DNA of 64,000 nucleotides from Laburnicola sp. R22_1. Its lineage: Eukaryota; Ascomycota; Dothideomycetes; Pleosporales; Didymosphaeriaceae. The DNA lies in contig JACONQ010000012.1 in assembly GCA_014281115.1 (NCBI GenBank), forward strand, positions 1,550,001 through 1,614,000. Reading direction: 5' to 3'. Below are positions 1-11,199 of the stretch, one piece after another (position 1 is the stretch's first letter; each line of letters starts with the position of its first letter). A model generated the notes under the pieces. That model made no database searches. It saw only the letters and a list, made by a program, of their open reading frames with translations, and was not told the origin of the DNA. Both the position numbers and the translations under genes were made by a program.

Positions 1-959
1 TCTAAATAAGGACCTTCTATTTAGGGTCTTCTTTAGACTTTATAACAGTCCTAATTACTAAATCTAGTGCTATCTCTAAAAATAGGCCTTAACAAAAGTA
101 ATATTAAGCTTAAATCTAATAGGTGGCAAGTAACTGTCTTATTTTTAAGCCATGCTAGATTAATTAGTCTGGCTCGAATTTTTCTATAAATGCGTTATAC
201 TTGCCAGCAGCTTTAAGTTTAGCTTTGCCTTAGTGCGCAAGCTACTTAAGGTCTGCTATTAAAAATTTGTCGCTTAGTTAGTCCACTTTAACTATAGCGA
301 GATAGTAATTGTGCTGTGAGTTGTAAAGGATTCTATTAGAGTAGACTTTTTTTAGTAGTTTAATAATGCTCTTTTTCTTTATAAGGCTAGGGGCAGAGCG
401 ACTAGTTATCTAGAAAGTAGCTATTAGCTGCTTTCCGCACTAGACAGCTAACAGCTCGCTAGTAGGGTTAAGTGGGGGAATCTTCTTAAGGTAAGCATTA
501 TATAGACTATTGTTAGTAGGATGCAGATAAACGTTTACCTCTATATTGTTAATTCTAGAACTATCTAGGGGTAGAGAGGACGCGGGGAACGTTCTAGAAG
601 TCTTCTAGATTAAAGGGCAGCGGCTTACTATAGTATAAGTAGTAGTAGGGTTAAGCAAAGTAGGGATTGTAAAGAGGGTATAGTGAATAGACCTAGGGTA
701 GCAGGTCTTATATAGCTATGCAAACTAGCGCCTAGTCTAAGCTAAGAAAAGATTAGGTAAAAGATAAAGTATAAGATAAAATGTATAAAACTTTAACCTC
801 TATATTACTACTATAGCCTAGCTCTAATTTCTCTAGCTTTATACCTTATGCTATTGCTATAATAGCGCTAGAAGGTAGTTATTAGGCAAGTTAGTTTAAT
901 AGGGTGTGGTGTAGTAGTGCCTATTTATTAATTATTATTAATTATTTATTTTTAGAATG

Positions 960-1395
960 TTGAGATTTTGGGGGCGGCCTTTCTTAATAGACCTTAGCGT
1001 AGTATAACAACTATCTAGCATAACTAGTAACTAATAAAGTTCCTACCCTTATGCGATAAGTAAAGGGGGGACTTAGAAGCGGCCTCTCTTAATAGACCTT
1101 AGGGTAGTGAAACACAAACTCCCTAGCGCTAGGGATCCTTTCTAGTAACTAACAAAGTTCCTACCCTCGTGCAATAAGCAGAGGAGGGACTTAGAAGCGG
1201 TCTCTCTTAATAGACCTTAGGGCAGTAAAGCACAAACTCTCTGGCGCTAGGGATCCTTTCTAGTAACTAAAAAAGTTCCTACCCTTATGCGACAAGTAAA
1301 GAAGGGACTTAAAAGCGGTCTCTTTTAATAAACCTTAGGGCAGTAAAACACAAACTCCCTAGCGCTAGGGATCCTTCCTAGTAACTAATAAGGTA
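960..1395 (-). repeat. Tandem repeats (about 118 bp) in the Gyp1b leader
   Basis: A unit beginning AGCGGYCTCTYTTAATA recurs at 1078, 1196 and 1314 (period 118 bp), with a shorter first copy near 972. Each unit carries the near-palindrome CCTAGCGCTAGG followed by GATCC. The equivalent leader of Gyp1a (about 10050-10250) has a different duplicated unit of roughly 90 bp, so this part of the leader varies between copies. Confidence 0.8.
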
Positions 1396-1494
1396 AAACT
1401 TCCACTAATTTGACTACCTATAGGCAGCGTCTTAAGGGAGGAGTAGATATTATATTGCCGTCCACAGCCAAAGAAAATATTAATCTTGGTATAA

Positions 1495-1773
1495 TGTAAG
1501 GGCGGTACACGGCCTTATAGGGCAAACCTCTCCGGGACAGCTAGTATGATTAAAAGAGATAACTAAATTAAGACTATACTAAGATAGGGGATAAGGAAGG
1601 GACCTAGGGGGCCCTTACTTATATAGTGGACGGCGTAGGGCACAGGCCCCACGCTAACCCCACGCTAACACTAACTAGAAAAGGCGTCTTCTATAAGGTG
1701 AAAGGCGCTATTAGGGTGTGAAAGAAAAGGTAATAGTAAATGACTAGCAGAGAGACAGGCACGAACTGTTACA
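1495..1773 (-). repeat. 5' LTR of Gyp1b
   Basis: This 279-bp LTR begins with TG and ends with CA on the minus strand. It aligns end to end with the 278-bp LTRs at 9670-9947 and 25919-26196, and the differences are mainly C/T and G/A transitions. Confidence 0.88.
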
Positions 1774-1989
1774 GAAAGAAACCTAAATAGTAATCTATTA
1801 AGTATAAGCTACTAGACAACTACTTCTATTAAAGTAGGTTTAGACCTATAAGTTTACTTAAAATAGATACTTTCTAAAATATAAGGCTTAAATTATTATA
1901 AAGGGTAATCTCTAAAATAAAGACTTGCTATAGTTAACCTACGCAGTAATACTTACAGTATAGTTATTTAGAACTATAATAGTAATTAT

Positions 1990-3092
1990 GTATTGTTAAA
2001 TTAACCACCTAGGAGTAGACGATAAAGGCTTTTATCTTAAATAATATAACAAAAAAAGCAGAGCCCCCTACTTAGTAATTAAAGAGAGCGTAAAAAAGGT
2101 AATATAATTATAAAAAAGCGCGTTTAAACTGCTAAGCAAGCTTAGTAGTCTTAGTGCAGGGCTGCTTCTATAAGCAAATTTTTTATAAAGAGGCTACTTA
2201 GAACTTTAGTAGGGGAGAGATAAAACTTTAGCGTAGCTACACTGCAGTTATCCTCCCTTCTTCTCTACTATTCTAATTATCGCAAATAATATAAGTTAAT
2301 ATATTAATAGGTAGATACTACTTTATAACTAAAAAAGGGTAATATATACTAGATACACTATTACTCTATTACTATGTTAAGGTTATTTTTAATAAAGCTT
2401 CTATTACTATCTCTATGTCTCTACGCCTTGCTATCTACTTAAGTATTAACCCTAAATTATTTAATACTAATATACTTACTATTATAGAAAAGTACATACT
2501 AAAGATTTGTAATACTACTATTAAGGTAACTATGCTAGAGTTCTATTTTATTTATTAGATACTTATCTAGCATAAAGGGCGGGTATACTTAACTATCTAT
2601 AAGGTAGTCCTAGTGTACTAGTTAGATTGGCAGCTTATCTAGTTTGCAAAGAACTATAAGGTTAAATTCCTACTCTAGTAGATGCAATTACTTCTTATTT
2701 GTAACTAAATTTAAAAGAGGAGGTAAAAGATAAAGAATAAGGTGTTTATTAATAAGCTCTAGTATAATAAGAGCGTTATATCGATCTACAAGATTCTTTT
2801 AGCTATTATTACTATTATTACTATTAAGATAGCTTATCTAAGCAAGTACGTCGCGTAGCAGCGAGCGCAGATAACTAATTATAGTAGTAGCGACAAGCTA
2901 GGTATACTGTGTACGCTATAAGTAAACTTTATAGTAGGACTAGGAGCTTATAAAGTGTAGGGTTGTTAAGGCGTTTAAGGTTAGTCTTTAATTAGAATTA
3001 GGTGTCGTATATAGTATATATAACCTTCTATCTTAATCTACTTTAACCTTAAACTAAAAAAAAGATTAAGAAAGGTATTTGGCAAGCCGACT
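1990..3092 (+). mobile_element. U1: full-length copy of element U (putative Mutator-like, non-autonomous)
   Basis: This 1,103-bp insertion splits the RT region of CopA1. The 11-bp sequence ATAGTAATTAT occurs immediately before (1979-1989) and after (3093-3103) it, whereas uninterrupted CopA2 has one related copy, near 15127. The element begins GTATTGTTAAATTAACC and ends TTTGGCAAGCCGACT; terminal inverted similarity is weak. Related copies lie at 8897-9669, 28625-28872 plus 39204-40459, about 36859-38100, and 40742-40854. A duplication of 11 bp fits the 9-11 bp range of Mutator-like elements. No transposase was recognised; a short lysine/leucine-rich reading near the 5' end recurs in several copies. 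Confidence 0.75.
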
Positions 3093-6000
3093 ATAGTAAT
3101 TATAGTAGAAAATAATCCAGAGATTATTTAATATAATATAGTAGGAGCGTTCTTAAATACTTATATTATAGCTAAAAATCTAGTTAGCTATAAGCTTCTA
3201 AATAGGTTTAAGTAATATAGTAAGTGTGTATCTCTTAATTAAACTCTATATAAATTAAGAGACTTAGCATTGCTTGAGTATAAGAAGTTTTTAGAATTGC
3301 TAAGATTTATTAGACTTACCACTTTAAAAAAATCTTGTTTGTTTATAAGTAAAAATTATAGAACCTTAGTGCTCTTTTATATTTATAATATACTTCTAAT
3401 CTTTAATAAAGCTTACAAAGTAAAGATATAGAAGCTCTAGAGCTAGGTTAAAATAAAATATAAGATTAAAAACTATAAACTAATTAAATAGTTTCTAGGT
3501 GTCTAAGTAATTTAAAATTATAAGAATATAACAATCACGTGTATTTATAATACATATATTAATACGATTATAAAGAAGTTTAATCTTAATAATAGTAGAA
3601 GCTTCCTTATAACGCCTCTTTTATTAGAAGAGCTTATAAATAATACTAGAGAAGCGACTAAGTAAGAGATTAAAAGCTACTAGAAACGCGTTAGCTTAGT
3701 ACTGTACATATTAATTCTACTTAGGCCTAATATTATATTTGCTATTTTAAAACTCTTGCACTTCCTTATAAATTTAAGTAAATAATACTTTATTACAGTT
3801 AATTAAGTAATTATAAATCTTTAGAGAATGTGCTAGTAGTTTATTTAATGTAGCTAATATAATAAACCTAATCTTATAATTTATAGCAATATACTCTTTG
3901 CAGATAATTTAAAAACTTAAAGATTATCTTATAGGTACATAGTTATACTCTATAGTAGAGTAATACTCTAGAAGGCTACCTATTAGAGTATAGTTATAAC
4001 CTCTACTATAGAGGCTAAGCTACTTGCATTTAAATATATAAGCAAAGAAGTAATAGCACTAAAGTAGTTCTTCAAGAACATTAAGCTTGATTTAGAATAT
4101 ATGTAGAGCGTTTTCTATAATGATTAATAAATAATCTAACTAGTTGTTAGAAAGAATAAGCGCATAAACACTCGTCTGCGCTATATTAATATCTAAAATA
4201 TAGAGCTATATTAAGAGTATATAAATGGATTATTTAAGGTTACCTACCTAGAAATAAGTAATATACTAGCGGACAGAGGTATAAAAGCGCTTACTTAATA
4301 GTTGTTTGCTTACTTTAAAGAGCTTCTAAATTTTAAAAATATAAGTACACTTATTATAAAGGGAGTATAAGTTATAAACTAATTTTAAATTTAAGCCTTA
4401 TAAAGCTACTACCTATTTAGTAAACTTATATAAATATGATCCTAATATAAGGCTTAATAAGCGCAGACTAACGCCTATCTAATAAATAAGATCTAAAGCA
4501 GATCTAGCTAATTACTTCTTTAGGAAAATATTAAATAGCTTATTAAGAAGCTTGTGCTAGTTTATAATTATAGTAACTTACTAATAGTATAAGATATTAT
4601 AAGTAGCCTTATAATACTCTAGGCTAGGTTCCTCTTAATTAGTCTAGCTATAGTAGGAAGTGCTCTTTAGATTTAAAGATTTCTCTATTAAGATATATAA
4701 AGATAATTTAATCTCTAGATTAATGTTAATATTACTAATAAAGTAAGAGTGCTTAAGCTAAAATTAGGGCTGCTTAATAGATAGTGCAACGTTCTTAAGC
4801 AGCTTATTAACTAGATTAGAGCTAGTAGTTTGAGGCCCTAAATAATTAGCACTGTGCTAAAGAGTCCTATAACAGGGATAAGAGGACTTATAAGCAGTTT
4901 AAATATTCTGTCTATCACTCTGATAAGTAAAACTAGTAGTTCTAGAGTAATTATAAGGACTACGCGGTTAATTACTAAATGCTAAAGTACGCTAAGTTAA
5001 ATAATTCTTAGGATTTATACTAGGCTAGCTAAATAGATCTTTAAAATTATGCGGCTTCTAAAATTATTATTAATTATTAGAAGAAGTATAATGCTTAAGT
5101 TATACTTAAAGATTATTAATAAGAGCACTAGTATTAGCTAATTAAGATAAACCTTAATTAGAAATAATTAGACAACCCTAATCCTTTTAAGTAATTAACA
5201 CTAACGATTAAGTATAAGTAATAATATCTCTTTTTAGATAAGTAATAGAATTAACTAGATCTATAATTTTTTGCTTAGAGGGTATACTTATTCCTTAATT
5301 ATACTAAGTATTTAATACGCTAACCTATTTAGTTAAGCCTAAGACGTGCACTATAATATCGTTTAAAGGTAATAACTATATAGCCTTAATTAAAGTAGAT
5401 TAAGCTTTACTTAAGAGAGTGTAATAATTAATTATAGCTAGAGTATTAGACTTGCGCTTTAAGGAGTTATTAGTTATATAAGTAACCTAATTCTTTAATA
5501 AGTAAGCCTAAGTAATTAGGCGTGAAGTATAAGGACGCGGGTAAAATGGTTTATAATTACTAGAAACCTAAGCTAATTGCTATGCATTAACTATAGCCAC
5601 AGGAACACTAATACGCTAATTAGAAGGTTAGTTAATTAACTAATTTGCAATTATAGAATCTTATAGCGTATCTAAACTAGTCTAAGTAGCACTATACTAA
5701 ATGCCCTAACACTAATTAAGAGCGTAATTAAGCGTTGACGTTGAATAATTTATATTATAGGATAAAAGCGCTTAATTAGATAGACTTATTTAAGTAAGAT
5801 TAATCTAACCTATAGGGGCATTCTTAACTAGTTTGGTAGCGCTATAATCTCCTAAAAAAGACTAGTGCTTGCTACTCTTACCTAAAAGGAGATTAGGAGA
5901 TAGAGTACCACTCTCTTTTATCTCCTTTTTACTTAGACATATCGTTGAAGGTTCTTTAAGATGCTTTATAAAATTAGAATAACAAGATTAGTACTACCTA

Positions 6001-6998
6001 GATTAATAAATAATTAGAAAAGTATAAATAATTATATACTAAATTCTTATTCGCCTAACGCTAAATAAACTAGCCAGCTTCCTCTTTAAGCTTTTTAGGT
6101 TTAGACAGTATTAGTAAAGAAAAATTACTAAAAAGAAGTAGAATTTTATATAAAGGCTTATACGTATAACTAGATATAATAATAATAATAATAATAAGTG
6201 TTTAAGTATTTACTTAATGCATTCTTAACACACCTACTATCTAGGCTACTAGAAAGACTAGATCTAAAGTATTTAATATATAGATACCTACGCTTAGGGC
6301 TATATATTTAAGTAGAAGCTAAACTAAGCTTGTCTTTCTTACTCTTCTTATTTATAGGAGTTTTAGAATTAATTATAAACTTAGCTTTACTTAAAGGTTT
6401 AGCTATAAAGGCAACTTAATTATTATCCTTTAACTTTAGAGTTTTCTTGCGTAATTAGGGAGGCTTTTTAATAAGCTTAGGCTACTTAGGCGTTGCAGTT
6501 TAAGCCCGTTTCTATTTTAATACCTTCTTCTTAGTTATTATATATGTGCTTAGAGGATTAGTAGAATTCTTACTAGAAGTCTAATTTAATAGGCAACTAT
6601 AGTAATATATAAAGAAAGCTATTACTAAAGAAAGTTATACAATTTACTCTTATAACTTGTAGGATTTATGTTTAAGCTTCTCTTAACTAAGCCTTACTTA
6701 AAATTTTATAGACTTGCAAATTAGTATATTACGTATATTCTAGTTAATAGTTAATAATTATCAAGTAAAAATATAGGGAGTAGGGCGATTAACTTACTTC
6801 TATAGAAAAGCTAATAAGGGAAACTAAAAGAGAAGATAGAGAGTAGATAAGTGCAGTTTTATTATTAATAAAGAGCTATTATAGGCTTATATAATAGTAA
6901 ACGCTTAATTTATACTATTATAAGTAATTAGTTACTTAGTTAAATACTTAACTTGTAAGCTAAGTAGAGGTAAGATTATTTTAAGCTTTATTATATAA

Positions 6999-7025
6999 GT
7001 AGGCGCGCTGCTTACGCAGCCTACC
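6999..7025 (+). repeat. Hairpin next to the CopA1 polypurine tract
   Basis: A GCTGC-TTAC-GCAGC hairpin with outer pairing GTAGG/CCTAC lies a few bases before the 3' LTR. The same structure precedes the CopA2 3' LTR (about 19034-19059). Confidence 0.6.
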
Positions 7026-7034
7026 TAAGGGGTA

Positions 7035-7219
7035 TATTATAAAAATAAGGCTCTAATTAGGTGTAATTATGTGCCTATAATTATATAAGTAGTACTATTT
7101 TAGCCCTACTTTTTTTTGTAAGCGTATATATAGTTTAGCCCTTTAGCCTCTTCTTCTATGTAGTAAGCTTATCTACTTTGTTTACCAAATCTAAGATTCC
7201 AGCTTGTTTTTCTTCGACA
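7035..7219 (+). repeat. 3' LTR of CopA1
   Basis: This 185-bp LTR aligns with the 186-bp LTRs at 11014-11199 and 19070-19255. The terminal TG has become TA, as RIP would cause, and the 3' end is CTTCGACA. A purine-rich tract (AAGGGG) and a hairpin at 6999-7025 precede it. Confidence 0.88.
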
Positions 7220-8640
7220 CTTACTTTATATAAGTAAGGGCATAGTATTTATACTTTAGCCTAGCAGGTCCCTTAATCTTTATATTTTGCGCTAATTATA
7301 TAAGTGCTAACAGAGCTTTAGAGCCTAAGTAACCTATTTATATATACTAGAGCTTAAAAGTATTAAGGCATAGATATACTATCTAAGATCTGCGGTACCT
7401 ATTAGTAGGTATTATACTTATAATTATAAGGTAAAAGGTAAAAGACTTATATTTAATAAAAGTAAGATTATACTTATGCCTAAGCTTAGTTAGTGTAATG
7501 CTCTAGCTTAGCCTACCTATATAGAGCGTATTATCTAACTTAAAGTACTATATACTTTTAGTAAGTAAATAAGCTTTAGAAATAATATTAAGATAAAATC
7601 TCTTAACTACTATAATATCTTTTAATAGTAGATCTTTTATGCACTCTCTATACTTTCTATTAATTACTTCTTTAAGTAAATAATTACCCCTCCCTATAAT
7701 AGGGAACGCCTAGGTACTAGCCTTAACTATTTCTAAATTAACAGTCTTTTTAAAAGTACGTAAGATAAGCAGCTTCTTACTATTAATAAGGTGCAGTGCT
7801 GTGCTATTATTAGGTATTATACTTACTAAGAGTAGGTAAGTACTAAAGTCTATAGTAGAGTATACTTCTACACTCTCCTTATTTACTAAAAGTACTAGGT
7901 TAATAAGGGTAGTAGTAATACTATCTAGGAACTAAGCGTCTTTACTATTAGAGATAATATATCTCTTTTTACTAAAGGCTACTTAAAGCGCTTAGTACTT
8001 AGTAGTATAAAGGCGTTTTAGAATTTTTTAACACTTAAAAGGTTTAATTATTATTAGTTAGCTATTAATAGCTAAAAGAAGCTTTTGGTAGTCTACTAGG
8101 AGCTAGCTATAAAGTAGCTAAAACGCTTCTTTATAGGGGCACAATTTTAGAGTAAAGCTTTCTAAAGTACTATTAGCTCTTCTAGGCGCTTATTAAAGTA
8201 TTAATTTTTCTAGTATAACAAATATACCTTCTCTAAAGCCTAAGCTTAGCGTCTATTACTATAGTAGCGCTAAAGAATATACCTTCTCTAAAGCCTAAGC
8301 TTAGCGTGTATTACTATAGTAGTGCTAAAAAAATTCTTTCTACTTTAGTAAGCGTTAGAATCTTCTTTTTAAGCACTAAGTCCTAGATAATAAATTACTA
8401 TATAGAGTGCCTCTAATATAGTGCAAGCTTTATACTAATTACTTTAAAAAAGTCCTAAATAGTAAGCTTACTATTTACTACTTTAATTTTATATATTTTA
8501 GTGCGTATATATAAGGTGTTCTACTTAGTATAGCTCTTACTAAAATCTATAGCTTTAAGGCTTAAATTATCTATACTAATTTAAGTTTTAAGGCGCGCTT
8601 ATGTCTAGGTAATTATAATACTATATAAATATAGGGCCTA
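7220..8640 (-). mobile_element. CopB: fragment of a second Copia element (protease / pre-integrase region), minus strand
   Basis: On the minus strand, about 7830 to 7480 translates into a RIP-damaged Copia protease-like stretch (Gly-Arg-Gly near the start, later KDIIVVKRFYLNIIS). About 7350 to 7225 gives the pre-integrase signature (GYLGSKALLALI followed by AQNIKIKGPARL). The equivalent CopA2 readings lie at about 12660-12850 and 12990-13160 but differ in sequence, so this is a different Copia family. The match stops at 7220 where CopA1 begins, so CopA1 inserted into CopB. The gag side (towards 8640) is too degraded to assign. Confidence 0.7.
8221..8330. repeat. 55-bp tandem duplication inside CopB
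   Basis: Two head-to-tail copies of a 55-bp unit start at 8221 and 8276 (both AATATACCTTCTCTAAAGCC) and differ at a few bases. This is a local duplication in dead retroelement sequence. Confidence 0.8.
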
Positions 8641-8885
8641 GAAAGATAGTAGAAAATAGAGCAATAGAGATAGCAGTAGAAGTCTCTTTAAGATTAACTT
8701 TAATATAGTAATAGAGTGTTAGTGTACCTATAGTATGTAAGCTTCTATCTAGTGTATATTTTATAAGTAGTACAAACCTACTATTATAGCTATTACTTCT
8801 AGCAATATCTTTAGAGATAATAGTAGAGAAGAAAGATAATAGTTATAATAAGTACCTTCTTATTCTCTTCCCTACTCTAAACTGG
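8641..8885 (-). mobile_element. Fragment of the diverged U relative, minus strand
   Basis: Read on the minus strand, this piece matches about 37320-37440 of U4 (shared text includes TAGAAGCTTACRCACTATAGG-like and GTTAATCTTAAA motifs). It is a truncated copy of the U-related family lying between CopB and U2. Its ends are approximate. Confidence 0.55.
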
Positions 8886-8896
8886 TACAGCGATAT

Positions 8897-9669
8897 GTGG
8901 CGTTGTTTTATCTATCTAGAGGTAGGATAACAAAGGCATTCATCTTAAATAATATAATAAAAAAAGCAGAGCCCTCTACTTAGTAATTAAAAAAGGCGTA
9001 AAAAGATAATAATAAAAAAAAGCGCGTTTAAACTACTAAGTGAGCTTAGTAGTCTTAGCGCAAGACTTCTATAAGTAAAATTTTTACAAAGAGGCTACTT
9101 AGAACTTTAGGGGAGATATAACTTTAGCGCGGCTATAATATAAGCTATCTCTTCTTTATTATTCTAAGTTGTAAACTACTATCCTACTTATAAATAATAC
9201 AAGTTAATATATTAACAGGTACGTACAATTTCTTATAAGTAGGATAAGAGTAATATATACTAAATACACTATCGCTTTAGTACTATATTAAGATTAGTCT
9301 TAATAAATCTCCTCCTATTACTATTTCTTTACGCCCTACTATCTATTTAGGAATTAATATTATTTCTAAAAAAGTACTTGCTACTATTAAAAAGTATACG
9401 CTGCAGTTTCGCGCTACTGCTACTAAGGTAATAATACTAGAGTTCTGTTCTATCTATAAGATAATTATCTATAGAAGCCTACTGTACCTAACTATCTAGG
9501 AGGCGATCCTTATATACTAGCTAGGTAGTAGCTTATCTAGTTCTTAAAGACTAGCAAGCCTATATTCCTACTCTAGTAGAAGCAATTACTTCTTATTAGT
9601 AATAGAATCCTCTAGTAGGAAATATAAGAAGATAATAAGGTAATTATTAATAAGCTATAAGATAGCGAG
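8897..9669 (+). mobile_element. U2: 5' part of element U, truncated by Gyp1a
   Basis: It starts GTGGCGTTGTTTTATC, the best preserved U 5' end in the window, and is collinear with U1 up to 9669, where the Gyp1a 5' LTR begins. The remaining U sequence is not found on the other side of Gyp1a (26197 onward), so the missing half was lost or moved. Heavy RIP; no open frame. Confidence 0.75.
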
Positions 9670-9947
9670 TGTAATAGTTTGTGTCTACCTCCCTACTAGT
9701 TATTTACTATTACCTTTCCTTTTATACCCTAATAGCACCTTTTACCTTATAGAAGGCGCCTTTCCTAGTTAGTATTAGCGCGTAGTTAGTGTAGGCCTAT
9801 ACCCTACGCCGCCTACTATATAAGTAAGGGCTCCCTAGGTTCCTTCCTTATTCTCTATCTTAGTATAGTCTTAATTTAGTTATCTCTTTTAACTATACTA
9901 GCTGTCCCTGAGAGGTTTGCTCTATACGGCTATATACCGCCTTTATA
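9670..9947 (+). repeat. 5' LTR of Gyp1a
   Basis: This 278-bp LTR starts TGTAATAG and ends CCTTTATA, the RIP-altered form of CCCTTACA. It matches the 3' LTR at 25919-26196 in full length. Confidence 0.88.
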
Positions 9948-10049
9948 TTATACTAAGATTAAATTTCTCTAACTATAGACAGCAATATAATATTTACTCC
10001 TCCCTTAAGACGCTAGCTATAGGTAGTTAAATTAGTAGAAGTTTTAGCT

Positions 10050-10250
10050 TACTAAATTAGGCTAGAAGCATATTAGTTACTTTAGTACTAAGTAGTATTA
10101 TTACACTACACTAAGGTGGGTTAGGCTATTACTTACTAGATTAGACTAGAAGTTTATTAGTTACTTTAGTGCTAGGCAGTATTATTATACTGTGCTAAGG
10201 CCTACTTGAAGAGGTGACTTACCTAGTTAGGTAAAGAGTTCTTAAAAAAT
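10050..10250 (+). repeat. Duplicated unit in the Gyp1a leader
   Basis: Two imperfect copies of a roughly 90-bp unit (each with TTAGTTACTTTAGTRCTARG) lie between the LTR and gag. The position corresponds to the 118-bp repeats of Gyp1b, but the unit is different. Confidence 0.65.
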
Positions 10251-11013
10251 AAATAATAATTACTAAATAACAACTATTGCGCTATATCCTATAGAGCTAA
10301 CTTGCCTAATAATTACCTTTTAGCGCTATTATAGCAAGGGTATAAGGTATAGAGCTAGGCTATAGAGGTAATATAAAGGTTAAAGTTTTATATATTTTAT
10401 TATATACTTTATTTTTACCTAATCTTTTTAGCTTAGACTATACGCTAGCTTGTACACTATAGAAGACCTACTACTCTAGATTTATTTACTATATACTTTT
10501 TATAACCCCCACTTTACTTAACCCTATTACTGCCTATACTATAGTAAGCCGCTGCCCTTTAATTTAGAAGATTTCTAGAATATTTCTTATATCCTTTCTA
10601 CCCTTAGATAGTTCTAGAATTAATAATATAAAAGTAGACGTTTGCTTACACTCTACTAATAATAGTCTATATAATACTTGCCTTAAGAAGATTTTTCTAC
10701 TTAACCCTACTAGTAAGCTATTATCTATCTAGCGCAGAAAGTAGCTAATAGCTACTCTCTAGACAACTAGTTGCTTTGCCCCTAGGCTTATAAAGAAAAA
10801 GAGTATTATTAAACTACTAAAAAAGGTCTACCTTAAAGAGATTCTTTATAATATATAGTATAATTACTATATTACTATACTTAAAGCAGACTAGCTAAGT
10901 AATAAATTTTTAATAGTAGACTTTAAGTAGCCTATACACTAAGACAAAGCTAAACTTAAAGCTACTAGTAAGTATAACGCGTTTATAGGAAAATTTAAGC
11001 TAGACTAATTAAT

Positions 11014-11199
11014 TATTATAGAAATAAGGCTCTAACTAGGTGCAATTACGTGCTTATAATTATGTAAGCAGTACTATTTTAGCCCTATTCCTTTTCTGTG
11101 AGCGTATATATAGTCTAGCCTTTTAGCTTCCTTTCTTATATACCAATCTTATCTAATTTGCTTACTAAGTCTAAGATTCTAGCTTGTTTTCCTTTAATA
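11014..11199 (+). repeat. 5' LTR of CopA2
   Basis: 186 bp, start TATTATAG (from TGTTATAG by TpG to TpA change), end CTTTAATA (from CTTTGACA). The TSD TTAAT precedes it. Confidence 0.9.

Larger units (their letters stand above)
1..1773 (-). mobile_element. Gyp1b: 5' end of a Gypsy LTR retrotransposon, minus strand, cut by window edge
   Basis: Reading on the minus strand, a 279-bp LTR (1495-1773, starting TGTAACAG and ending CCCTTACA) is followed by a leader with tandem repeats (about 960-1395) and by sequence collinear with the leader and early gag region of Gyp1a (10260-11020, then 19256 onward). The element leaves the window at base 1. It retains more CpA/TpG sites than Gyp1a, so it appears less damaged by RIP. 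It lies inside CopA1: the bases right after the LTR (GAAAG, 1774-1778) continue into Copia pol sequence matching about 14927 of CopA2. No open reading frame survives. Confidence 0.85.
1774..7219 (+). mobile_element. CopA1: 5'-truncated Copia retrotransposon copy (RT to 3' LTR)
   Basis: The sequence is collinear with CopA2 from about 14927 to its 3' LTR. It carries the reverse transcriptase region (about 1800-1989 and 3104-3800), the Copia RNase H region (about 3890-4110), the pol tail (to about 4370), a 2.6-kb 3' region, and a 3' LTR at 7035-7219. The 5' part is missing because Gyp1b inserted here; the rest should lie left of the window. DNA element U1 (1990-3092) interrupts the RT. Many in-frame stops at former Gln/Trp codons show RIP. 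CopA1 itself sits in CopB, whose minus-strand reading stops at its 3' LTR. Confidence 0.88.
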
